Shown piece by piece: positions 55,003 through 64,000 of a stretch of 64,000 nucleotides of DNA. The translations under genes were made by a program, and so were the position numbers. Source of the DNA: Leucosporidium creatinivorum (lineage: Eukaryota; Basidiomycota; Microbotryomycetes; Leucosporidiales; Leucosporidiaceae); assembly GCA_001600635.1 (NCBI GenBank), contig BCKL01000027.1:273289-337288 (forward strand), written 5' to 3'. Within the stretch, counting starts at the first letter, position 1; every line of letters starts with the position of its first letter. Below the pieces are notes generated by a model, which was given only the letters and a program-made list of their open reading frames with translations, searched no databases and had not been told where the DNA came from.

Positions 55003-56391
55003 CTACTCTGGGATCCCGAACAGCGCACAAGTATTCCTATATGTCTGCTCCGCGACCTCCTCCACGCTTACTCCCTTCAACTGACTCACGACCCACGCGA
55101 CCTGCCCCGTCGAGCAAGGCTCGTTTCGGCCTTTGACGCCCTTGCCTGCTACCCAGCGCTCCTTCTTGACCATCGGAGGGATGTAGAGAGGCGCAAGATG
55201 AGAGTGGGTGGTAGAAGAGGTGATCGTCGATAGGTGAAGGTGGGAGGCATGGGAGGGTCGGATCTGCGAAGGCAACAGGGTAAGGACGAGCCGGCGAGAG
55301 AAGAGCAAAAAGACCGGAGAGCATACCTCGCACCATGGGCAGTCGGACTCGATCATGATCTTGTCTAGAGGTAGCTGACGAACGCACTCGACGTTCTCGG
55401 GCGTCTTGAGCGAGCAGCTGCGAAAGGGGAGGAGGTTCAGGCTCGGCGAAGAGACGGCGCTAGGTCTCAGCTTCAGGCTCACCCACTGCAGGAGGGAGTA
55501 GGTTCAGCTGATGTTCTTCTACGCTTATCGCGATGCCTCGTGGACACTCACTTGATGCCAATGTAGAAGCCGAGCTCGATGCACTCCAGCGCCTGCTCCA
55601 AGCTCTCCGAATGCGAGTGCACGACACCCCGCAAAGGCTTGCCGTGGGCTTTGATGATGTCGATAAAGTCCCGATGAGCGGCTCGGGAGTGGAGGAAGAG
55701 GGGAAGGTCGAAGCGTGAGGCCAGCTCGAGCTGAGGTGGGAAGTGCTTGAGCTGGACGTCCTTCGGGCAGAGGTGGAGGCGATCGTAGTCGAGTCCACAC
55801 TCACCGACTGGGAGGATTAGAGATCGTCAGTTCGTGCGGGCTGGGGAGCAAGGGAGAAAACCGAAGCTCACCAGCCAGCACTCGGCCCTCCGGACCCTTG
55901 TTCTCCTCGATGACCTTTGCCAGAGCTTCGAGATACGCATCGGGTCCACCAGGGTACTCGTCAAACTCCTTTGCTCGACACGGGTGGCATCCAGTCGTCG
56001 CGTAGAGGCCGGCTGAAGGGGGAAGGTCAGCTCATGAGCGCCGAGGACGGGCCGAAATCGTGCTCACCGTGCTCCTTCGCCAGCGCGATCACTTCCTTGC
56101 TCCCACTCAAGCAATCTCCCGTCAACAGTTGAGTTCCTACACCGGCTGCTCGAGCTCGCTCCAGGATCTCGAGGAAGTCGTCTGCGCACGGGCGGAGAGT
56201 GAGCTTTGAAGGCGGGATGAGAGGCTGTACGAGCTCACCTGAATGAGCTTGCTTTCCATGATAGTTTCCACGGAAGACTGGGTCGCCTAGGTTGCTGCCG
56301 ATGTCTGTAGAAGCAAGCACAGTGAGCTCGAATCTGACACAGCCGGCGAGCGCAACTCACCGACGAGTTTGGGAGGAGAAGGAGCAGCCAT
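55003..56391 (-). CDS. TatD-family metal-dependent DNase, TATDN1-like (320 aa)
   Basis: Eight exons on the minus strand: 56391-56361, 56304-56239, 56181-56068, 56012-55872, 55807-55552, 55485-55483 (3 nt), 55417-55327 and 55263-55003. Family blocks are DIGSNLGDPVFRGNYHGK, GLYATTGCHPCRAKEF, VGECGLDYDRLH, LFLHSRAAH, GVVHSHSES, GFYIGINGCSLKT and MIESDCPWCEIRPSHA. The metal ligands (Glu in GECGLD, His in LHSR, His in VHSHS, Asp in ESDCPW) are all present. TatD proteins are 3'-5' exonucleases linked to DNA repair and apoptotic DNA breakdown. NGCSLKT needs the 3-nt exon TGG between two canonical introns; skipping it would give NCSLKT. The gene is divergent from the next across 119 bp. Confidence 0.9.
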
Positions 56392-56510
56392 GGTTCTAGA
56401 AGCACGAGAAGCAGATCTAGCGGCCTGTAGCAGTGTACGAGTCGAGGCGAGAATGGCGAACGAATGACGAAGGAGGCGAAGGAGCGAATGTCGGTTCTTG
56501 CCTCTTGCCA
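56392..56510. promoter_or_regulatory. Short divergent promoter, TatD gene / leucine-rich gene
   Basis: 119 bases between start codons, the shortest divergent promoter in the window. The start of the plus-strand gene is uncertain, as its open frame extends upstream without ATG. Confidence 0.45.
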
Positions 56511-57776
56511 ATGATCCCTGCTCGGCGCAACACTTCGACAGTCGATGTACCGCAACCAGAAACGATCTCTGCTCGCCTAGCTCGTCTTCGCTCGGAACAA
56601 CGAGGAGCTCGGCGCCGCTTCGACTCACCCGCGTCCATCGCCTTCACCTCGCGCCCTCGCCTTCTACCGCCTCTGGCACCGGCAGTCGAAGCTCGGCCTA
56701 CAAGGAGTGCTCCAGGTCCCCCTCCTCCCCGGTCATGGATCGCTGCGGCTGCTACCGATGGCGAGAACCGACGCGGGACTTGGATCCGTGAGGCTCAAGC
56801 CAGCGGCAAGGGACCTTCACCGACGAAGGAGCGGATGCTCGCTCCATTGGACGACTCCAAGGATACGACAAGAGCGTACTGTGCAGTCCCACGCCCGCCG
56901 AGCCTTCTGCAGTGCGTAGGGGAGGTTATCGCTTGCGATCTGAGCCTCCCGCCGGCCGCGTCGCTCCTCCTGGAGCATGTCCACCTCCTGCCGCCGCATT
57001 TGAGGTTGCGTGTTATTGATATCGCAGCCTCGAGCTGGCCGCTAGAGGAGCGAGCGATCGTGGAGCTGTTGAGGGAGGACGACGAGGGTTCGGCGGAGGG
57101 AGTAGCGGGGATTTGGACTGGACAGGAAAGTGACGAGGCTTCGGTGCTGAATGTAGACGAGTCGGAAGGCGATTGGGAGGACGAGGAGGAGCAAGGAGGC
57201 GCGTCAGCATCCTGGGACGTCAGGCTCGGCGATGGACGGGGCAGCTTCTCGCTCTTCGCAACCCTCACCTCTCTCAACTTCGCCTACTCGCCAGTCAAAC
57301 TCCCCTTCCTTCGATCCCTCCTCATCAACCAATGCAATCCCTCCAAGCCCATTCCCACCTTCCCGCACCTATCTGATCTCAATCTCGCCGCAACCCCCTC
57401 CCTTCACTTCACCGAAGCCTTCTTTGCCCTTCTCACCCTCCTCATTTCACTCCGACACCTCTCACTCGCGGGCAAGACTCTGGACCATCCGTCCTCCGTT
57501 CCCCAATCCACCTTCCTCCCTCGTCTAGCAGCAGCGACGCCCACTCTCCTCTCGGTCGACCTCTCTTACACGACCTGGCCGCCAATCCTCATCCGAGCCG
57601 TCGACTGGGATATAAAGTGGCCAAGTTTGCGGCAGCTGGGGATGAGAAGGGATCTAGTGGACTGGAAAGGGGAGGCGATTAGCGAGGTCAAGAAGGAGAA
57701 GATTCGCAAGGAGGTTTGGGCGATGATCTCTACAGGGAGGAGGAAGCCTAGAAGATGGATAGAGGTGATTGTGTAG
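56511..57776 (+). CDS. Leucine-rich-repeat-like protein of unknown function (421 aa)
   Basis: A single exon from the ATG at 56511. The N-terminus is basic (SARLARLRSEQRGARRRF), followed by a disordered region and an acidic patch (DESEGDWEDEEEQ). The C-terminal half has leucine-rich segments: LFATLTSLNFAYSPVKLPFL, PHLSDLNLAATPSLHF, SLRHLSLAGKTLDH and TLLSVDLSYTTW. These look like irregular LRRs of the kind in F-box/LRR proteins, but I see no clear F-box; RLRVIDIAASSWPLEE near residue 170 is not one. No function can be named. It shares a promoter region with the TatD gene. Confidence 0.75.
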   Translation: MIPARRNTSTVDVPQPETISARLARLRSEQRGARRRFDSPASIAFTSRPRLLPPLAPAVEARPTRSAPGPPPPRSWIAAAATDGENRRGTWIREAQASGKGPSPTKERMLAPLDDSKDTTRAYCAVPRPPSLLQCVGEVIACDLSLPPAASLLLEHVHLLPPHLRLRVIDIAASSWPLEERAIVELLREDDEGSAEGVAGIWTGQESDEASVLNVDESEGDWEDEEEQGGASASWDVRLGDGRGSFSLFATLTSLNFAYSPVKLPFLRSLLINQCNPSKPIPTFPHLSDLNLAATPSLHFTEAFFALLTLLISLRHLSLAGKTLDHPSSVPQSTFLPRLAAATPTLLSVDLSYTTWPPILIRAVDWDIKWPSLRQLGMRRDLVDWKGEAISEVKKEKIRKEVWAMISTGRRKPRRWIEVIV

Positions 57777-57930
57777 CATATAGAGCCTTCTCACGTGCCC
57801 GGGACAAGCTCATCTATCGCCGAGATCGTCTCGACCCCACCTGAGAGGCGAAAGTCACGGGAAGCCCTTCTCCTCCTCCTCTCTCGTCTCGTTCGCTCCC
57901 TGCTCTCACAAACTCACCGGGAACCACAAC

Positions 57931-59419
57931 ATGACAAGCACCAGTACCTCTGAATGCCCTCTCGTACTTGTCACCGGCGCCTCAGGCTATCTCGGCTCCG
58001 AGGTCGCGCTCGAAGCTTTTCGAGCAGGCTACTCGATCCGCCTCGTCTTCCGCAAGCTTGAGCAGGTCGAACAGTGGCGGGAGAAGTATCCTGAGCATCT
58101 TTCGAGAACTCAGACGATCGTAGTACCCGACTTCACGGTCGAGGGAGCGCTGGACGAGGCGACGAAGGGAGTGGACTTTGTGGCTGCTTGCGCGTTTCCC
58201 ATGGCATTTGCGCCACAAGTGAGTGATCACTGATGTATATATAAGCCCGCAGACGAGCTAACGGCCCTTCCCGTAGGACATCAAGCGAGATTTGCTCGAT
58301 CCCGCGCTGAAAGGAGTGCTCGGCGTGCTCAAAAGTGCGCAGAAGGCGGGAGTCAAGAGTGTGGTCATCACCTCCTCGTGAGTAGATGAGTCTCTTCTGC
58401 AGCTCACTGCTCCTCTGACCCAAGCCGCTTGCAGTATCGTCTCCTACATCAACTTCGCCGATTTACCGCCGAGCGACTATCTCATCACCGAGAGGGACTG
58501 GGCTCCCTACACTGTAAGCTCCCCTTTCCTCGCTCTGACTTCCTCTAGTCTCTTGGGCTGATCTCTCGTCGGACAGTATGAGCAGGTCGCTGCCTGGGCG
58601 CCGCAAGTTGTCGGTCGCCTTCCCTACTGTACGCTGTCATGCTTTGCACCGTTCAGTCGATGTTCTGCTGAGCCTATTTTTCTTCTTCACCAGTCGCCGC
58701 CAAGATGCTCACCGAGAAAGCTGCATGGGACTACGTCGAGCGTGAGAAGCCGAACTTTACCCTGACAAGGTTGGTCCCCTCGCATTCTCCCTTGTCTCCC
58801 TCTTCTCCCGCTAAGAGCAGAGCTTGACTGCATCGCTCCTGCGCAGCATCAACCCCGCCTTCATCCTCGGCCACAACAGCGCACCTTCCCTCAGCTGGAC
58901 CTCGGCGACCTCTTCTTACGGCTTCACCACGGCCCTCGTCGATGCACCAGCTTATACGCCTCATCCAGTTGGAGTGAGTAGCTCTTTCTGCCACCCTCTT
59001 TGCATCGCTGACCCTCAGCCTGCCGCACTTCGTTCGCAGCTCTTCGTTAACGTCCTGGACGTCGCCCGCTCCCACATCACCGCGTTCACCACTCCAGCAG
59101 CAGCAGGAAAACGCTACGCCCTCGTCGCCGGACAGTTCACCAACGAAGAGCTCGGCCGACTGGCTGGCGAGGCAGTCCCCGAACAGGCTCATCGCTTCCC
59201 TCCCCAACCCAAGCAAGCGCCGAAGATTGAGGCGAGGCTCAGATTTGATGCTGGGGAAGCGGAGAGGGATTTTGGGTTCACTTGTGAGGTCGTGGAATGT
59301 TTCCTGGAGAGCGTGCAGGCTAGCTGATGACTCGTTTCGGTGCAGATATCGGCCTCGACGAGACGATCGACTCGTTCGCGAAGCAGCTCTTTTCCCTTCC
59401 CGGCGCAACTCGAGCTTGA
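57931..59419 (+). CDS. NAD(P)-dependent extended SDR reductase, GRE2-like (346 aa)
   Basis: Eight exons: 57931-58218, 58277-58377, 58435-58513, 58577-58628, 58694-58769, 58847-58973, 59040-59283 and 59346-59419. The nucleotide site is VLVTGASGYLGSEVALEA. The acidic segment KGVDFVAACAFP and the helix VKSVVITSS with IVSYIN match dihydroflavonol-reductase-like enzymes. The catalytic Tyr and Lys lie in PYFAAKMLTEKAAW, joined across intron 4, and LTSINPAFILG follows. The 346-residue length matches yeast Gre2, a methylglyoxal/aldehyde reductase. Without the last intron the frame would end 15 residues later at 59327; splicing gives FTYIGLDETIDSFAKQLF, the usual family ending. Confidence 0.9.
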
Positions 59420-59482
59420 TGAACTTCAAAGGTACTGCGATTAGGTAGCTGTACAGGTTCTCTGCGATGCGATTATGCTACT

Positions 59483-60384
59483 TTACTCGTAATTGCCCAA
59501 CGCCGGCGCGCCCTTGACCCACTGGCCTTGCTCCACTTCGCCGAGCACCCACTTGGCGAGACTGCCCCGACTCAGCTCCCTCGTGCCCTCCCATTCCGGT
59601 CCGAGGGGACCAGCCCACACTTTCTGCTCCGCTTTAAGATCGTTGAGGTGCGGCACGCGGAAGACAGTGTAGTCGAAAGCAGGGTCAACGGCGAGGCGAG
59701 CCATAGCCGACATTTCGGCGTTGGCGGAGGGGATGAGGAAGCGGATCATGGCGAGGTAAGCGGCCCAGGTCCAGTTGCGCTGTGGGAAGGGAAAGGGAAC
59801 AGAGTTAGCGGAGAAGCTCGGAGCAGAGAGGGACGATATGGCAGAACTCACTTGATCGCCGGGGACGAAAAAGTTGGGCGTGGACAGAGCAAGGATACGC
59901 TTGACGTTCTTCTCCTTCATGACCTCAGTCACCACCTTGAAGGAATTGGCGATGGGCTGTAGTGAGGTAAAGAATGTCAGCGACGAGCTTTTCGGCGAAG
60001 AAGAGGGCGGGAGAAGGCTTACCGTCGCTTTTGACCTCGTGAACATTGCGACGAATGCACTGAGATCAGGATAGGCGCCGAGGAAGCTGACGACCGTATC
60101 CACTCCTTCCATGGCCTCCTCAATCTTCTCCCGCTTGTTCAGCTCGCCGACGACGATTCGGACTCGCTTGTTCTCCTCGATGCCGGCAGGGAGCTTGCCC
60201 GGTGTACGGACGTAGAGGGTGAGTTGAGGCGGTAAAGGGAGGGAGAGAGCTTCTTGAATGAGGAGGAGACCGGTGTTGCCTGTAGAAGAGCAAGGCGTCA
60301 GTCATGTTCGGCGATGAGATGAAGAGCCGACTCGGTGAGCTCACCTGTAGCGCCAAAGACGAGGATGTGCTTGTCAGAGAGCAT
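59483..60384 (-). CDS. NmrA-like NAD(P)-binding protein (232 aa)
   Basis: Four exons on the minus strand: 60384-60345, 60279-60023, 59956-59852 and 59779-59483. The dinucleotide motif HILVFGATGNTGLLLIQ is split by intron 1. Next come LTLYVRTPGKLP, MEGVDTVVSFLGAYPD, NVKRILALSTPNFF and FDYTVFRVPHLND, all in the order of atypical SDRs of the NmrA / NAD(P)H-binding group. The Tyr-x3-Lys catalytic pair is absent, which is normal in this group. Members sense redox state or act as reductases; no role can be fixed here. It is convergent with the GRE2-like gene, with 63 bp between stop codons. Confidence 0.87.
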
Positions 60385-61112
60385 GTTGGTCGTGATGAGC
60401 GAGTGAGGATGAGGAGGAAGAGAGTCGAAGAGCCAAGCGGAGCCCTTTTGTAGTCCGCTGAACGCCTGGGGGACTTGCGAAGGCAGGCGGCTGGCCCAGG
60501 CACCTGCTGCCTAAGCCTCAGCACCTGAGTAAGCTGCTCACCTCCGCCGAACTGGGTCGTCGGGGGCTGGTTCCGTGTCCGAGATCATCGGCACTGCCTA
60601 TCGGGGAACGGAGTAGTGAGCGGCGCGCCAGCTCCGGCGACCGGCAGAGATGAGAGAGACCTTCACCGAGGCTGCTCGAACGGAAGCTGGAGGAGACGCC
60701 GAGCGGTCTCCTGCAGAGTTTACTGATGTGTGGAAGTAACCCAGAACTCTTTACACAATAGCTCTCGTTCTGCCTACGCCGCTACAGCGCTCCCCGAGAT
60801 TGCAGGCGTCTCCGCCGAGCCTCACAAATCTATCTTACGCGCTGGTCGAAACCGCTTCTGGGGTCTCTGCACCTCAACTGCATACCTGATATGCTTCTTG
60901 AGAGAATGGACGGGCTCCTTACGTGTCTCGACGAAGCTCAGCGCTGTTAAACCAGCCGACTGGACTCGCTCGCCGAGCACAGCGGCCACTCTCCTTCCCT
61001 CGCAGCGAGCTTCGATGGGTCAAACTAAAGATGATCTTACAATACTACTACAGCCCTAATTAAGCGAGACAACCCTAGTGAGTAGCAGACGGAGAAGAAG
61101 CGAGAGGAGGAC
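60385..61112. other. Intergenic, 5' side of the NmrA-like gene
   Basis: About 730 bases between two minus-strand genes. I see no supported gene, RNA or repeat here. Confidence 0.4.
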
Positions 61113-64000
61113 TCAATCATCCTCGCGAGTGCGAAGGAGGACTGGAGGAGGGAAGATGGTCCCAGAGGGTGTGGGTCGGCCAGAGCCGTTTTCGCGCTCG
61201 CTACGACGACGATCGGCCATGATTAAAAAACGACGGAGGTCGCCCTCGAGAACGGGCTTGGTGAGGACGGCGGTGGCGCCTTGCTCGATGTAGTCTTGTT
61301 GGTCGGAGATGACTGCGAAGGGGAGAACTATCAGCTCGGCGGTCGATGGAGGAGAGTTGAAAGCGACGACTCACGAGCACTGTGGAAGGGGAGCGAGAAG
61401 AAGGCGAGCGAAAGGGACGAGCGGCGGAGAGAGCAAGAAGTCAGCGTTGAAGACCAGATGTCGGCCAGCGAGAAGGCGTACTTTGCGGTCACTCCACAGA
61501 CAAGATCGTCTCGTCCGAGCGACCTCAGGCGATTGACGCAGCCCAATCCCGACATGACCGGCATCTGCAGCGTCTCAAGGCAAGTCAGTTTCGAACGCTC
61601 GCCCTCTAGAGTCGACTGCAAAACGCACCTGGTTGTCAAGGAAGGTGATGTCGTAGTTCTGCGGTGCCGAAGACCGAGGGTCGATGCCATCCTCCGAGCC
61701 CGAGGGCGACTCGTCGTGCGCCAGAAGCATGTCGAGGGCGACCGCTCCATTCTCGGCGAAGCTGACCTTGCAGCCAAGGCGCTGCATCATGCGACCCATC
61801 AGGCGTCGAGTGAGGGCATCGTCGTCGACGATGAGGACTCGTAGCTGGGGGAGCAGGAGGTCAGCGTCGGCCCAAGTCAAGCGTAGAGAGCCCAGAGAGG
61901 GCGACTCACTGGGCCATCGGGGAACTCCAACTCTTGGGACCGTTTTGCTGGTGCTGGCGTTGGTGGAGGCGGTAGGGCTGGTGGCGCCGAAGACGACGAG
62001 AGGTTCTCTTGTCGCGGAGGGAACGATGGCCTTCTTAGAAGGTCGGAGCCGCCCTGCAGCGTTGAAGTCTGAGACGAGTCGCCTCCCAGCCTCGGCTCGC
62101 CTCCCAGCCTCGGCGTGCTCGTAAGGGGGGGAGTCATGCCGTCCATTGGAATGAAGGCAGCCGGCGCCTGTAGAGCGGGCGAGCCTGGCGGTGACGAGAA
62201 GCGGTAGTGGGTCGGGGTCATCTCGATCTCCGAGTGGTTGCCTTCGCCGATGGAGCTGAGGGTGGGGTCGCTCGTGCGTCGCGGTTCTGCGCCAGAGGTG
62301 AGGGAAGGAAGGAAGCGGTAGTCGGAAGGCTCGGAGGAGGCGGAGGGGGCGTTGAGCTCCTTGTCGAGGGTCGAGCTGACTCGACGATGAGGTTCGAGGT
62401 GGTCGCTGGAACGTACTTCGGTGCCGATGACGAAAGGCATTCTGTAGGAAGATGGGGTCAACTATCTTTCCACAAGCACGGCCGAAAGCAAAGCGACTCA
62501 CTCGACCCAGAACGTTGAACCTTGGCCGACCTTCGACTTGACTCCCAGCCGACCACCGGAGAGCATGACGATCTGGCGAACGAGGGAGAGTCCGAGTCCA
62601 GTACCCTTTCCACCCTGCTTGCGACCGATCTCCGTTTGCACGTAGCTGTGAGAAGGGGAGGAGGATTAGCGACCGAGGCTCTCGAGATGAAAGTTAAGAA
62701 CGTACGCCGAGAAAAGTCGACTCTCAGCCATATCCCTACTCCTGATACCAACTCCCGTGTCGGTAATTTCTATCCGAGCGACGAGGACGTTCTCCCCCTC
62801 CCTCTTCTCCGACGTTTTGGCCTCGTGCTGCAGCAGGCGGTTCTGCGAGAGCCGAGGCGAATGCGTAGCGGTCGCAGAGGTGGTGTCCGAATGAGCCGTA
62901 TCGTTGTTGGTGGCGACAGCGGCGTCGTAGCGAGCGAGTCCATCATGAGGGTAGACGAGCGTCGTGCGAATTGTGATCTTGCCGCCGGCCGAGGTGAACT
63001 TGGCGGCGTTAGAGGCGAGGTTGTTGATGACCTGTCGTAGTCGCATCTCGTCGCCCAGCATGATCCCGTCGCCCTCCTGCACTATCGCTCCGTCCTCTTC
63101 GGGGAAGGCAGCCTTCCTCGCCACCTCGTCGATCCTCGGGTCCAGCGACGTCTCGAGGAGAAGTCCACGAGCGTTCGTGTCGATCCGTAGCGGTACAAAG
63201 ATGGAGCGCATGACGTTGTGGAAGGAGAAGGGGCGAGAGACCGACGAGAAGCCGCCGCGCTCCATTCGAGAGAAATCGAGGACGTCCTGTGCGGTAGAAT
63301 AGGTCAGCGCAGCTCAAAGAAGTGTGAACAGATGACCCACGTTCAGAACTTGCGACATCATCTGCAGCGAGCCTTCCAGCGCAGCGTACTCGACGGCCTG
63401 CTCCGAGTTCTTGTCGAAGACGTTGGCCCCTTCGAGGTTCTGGACGGCAAGGAGGGCGGTGTTGAGTGGTACTCGGACCTCGTGGAAGATGTAGCTCGAG
63501 AACTGGATGAAAAAGCGAGGTCAGTGAAGCTCTCTGTCATTCGGCTCTCGTCACGCCTCAACTCTTCTCTCAAGGACTCACCCTTCGCTTCGAATCCATC
63601 GCTTTCCGTTCGTTGATCTGGCTCTTTTGCTTGGCGCGGAATTGTACCTGCGAGAAAAGGTAGCGAGGCAGGTCAGCAAAGCTCTGTGATTCGGGCGTCC
63701 TTCGACTCGTTCAGACTCACCTTCAACTCGGCACGAAGCGTGTACATCCTCCTCGATCCCATCTCCTGCATGTAGTGGATGAAGAGAACGAATCCTTGAA
63801 AGAGGGCGACGTTGAGGATGTTGCGAATGAAGCTCGGGCGAGAAGGGATGATGAGGCCGAAGACGAGGAGGATCCAGGCGAGGGAGGCGGAGAACATGAT
63901 GATGCGGCGTTGGTTGAGGGCGAAGAGGGCGATCACGGGACCCGCACTGCAGTAGTACAACGTTCCCATGAAGTCGCGGTTGGCGCAGTGTCGAGTCGGG
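61113..64000 (-). CDS. Hybrid histidine kinase, 5' part beyond the window
   Basis: Exons on the minus strand: from beyond 64000 to 63721, 63647-63582, 63502-63341, 63286-62706, 62645-62502, 62441-61910, 61844-61629, 61564-61482, 61379-61375 (5 nt) and 61312-61113. Two or three membrane segments (WILLVFGLII, NILNVALFQGFVLFIHYM) precede a coiled linker. The HisKA phospho-His is in IFHEVRVPLNT. The ATPase has RLRQVINNLASNAAKFT, ITDTGVGI and GKGTGLGLSL. The receiver has VLIVDDDALTRRL, phospho-Asp in FLDNQMPVMSG and LTKPV. It phosphorylates itself on His and passes phosphate to its own Asp, usually on to an Ypd1-type carrier. The 5-nt exon restores VTANALISDQQDY in the receiver. Confidence 0.9.

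Noticed and set aside
59284-59327. Ending the GRE2-like protein at the unspliced stop (59327)
   Set aside because: A GTGAGG donor and GTGCAG acceptor remove this stretch, and the spliced tail matches the family ending better.

Overview
The window looks like nuclear DNA of an intron-rich, GC-rich basidiomycete yeast. A red yeast of the Pucciniomycotina (Microbotryomycetes, Rhodotorula or Sporobolomyces-like) is the best guess. That placement is inference from three things: gene density, many short introns (mostly 54-100 nt) with GTGAGT-type donors and a branch motif close to GCTGAC just before CAG, and the protein content. Genes lie on both strands with short gaps and no operons. I saw no virus-like element, no intact transposon and no CRISPR array. 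Exon joins were worked out by hand from splice motifs, reading-frame phase and conserved protein motifs; none is backed by RNA data. Several genes are visible only after splicing.

Left part (1-12 kb): an intron-containing tRNA-Leu(AAG) with a 28-bp tandem duplication upstream of it, a small Cys-rich GPI-anchored secreted protein in a stretch with ambiguous bases, two F-box/leucine-rich genes, the splicing helicase Prp5, and a dispersed repeat (copy A) made of the 3' ends of two host genes. Centre-left (12-25.7 kb): mitochondrial IF3, the spindle-checkpoint kinase Mps1, repeat copy B, a 12-exon MFS transporter and an FBXO9/Hrt3-type F-box protein. Centre (25.8-44 kb): a tandem pair of F-box-like LRR genes, a ubiquitin-specific protease, an SH3-PX sorting nexin, a serine racemase/dehydratase, repeat copy C, then an intact MYND zinc-finger gene followed by an intact F-box gene. 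This last pair is probably related to the source of the dispersed repeat. Right part (44-64 kb): a Zn2Cys6 transcription factor, a 2-oxoglutarate oxygenase, an unusual histone H2A, an FAD amine-oxidase-like enzyme, Coq9, a TatD nuclease, a leucine-rich protein, a GRE2-like SDR reductase, an NmrA-like protein and the 3' part of a hybrid histidine kinase that runs off the window.

Two themes stand out. First, F-box genes and their broken 3' ends are strikingly abundant: five F-box or F-box-like LRR genes, one FBXO9-type gene and three fragments. Four loci share pieces of a MYND-spacer-F-box block. Second, micro-exons recur. Protein motifs support exons of 3 nt (TatD), 5 nt (histidine kinase receiver domain), 8 nt (histone H2A) and 15 nt (zinc cluster of the transcription factor). 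Standard gene finders are likely to miss these.
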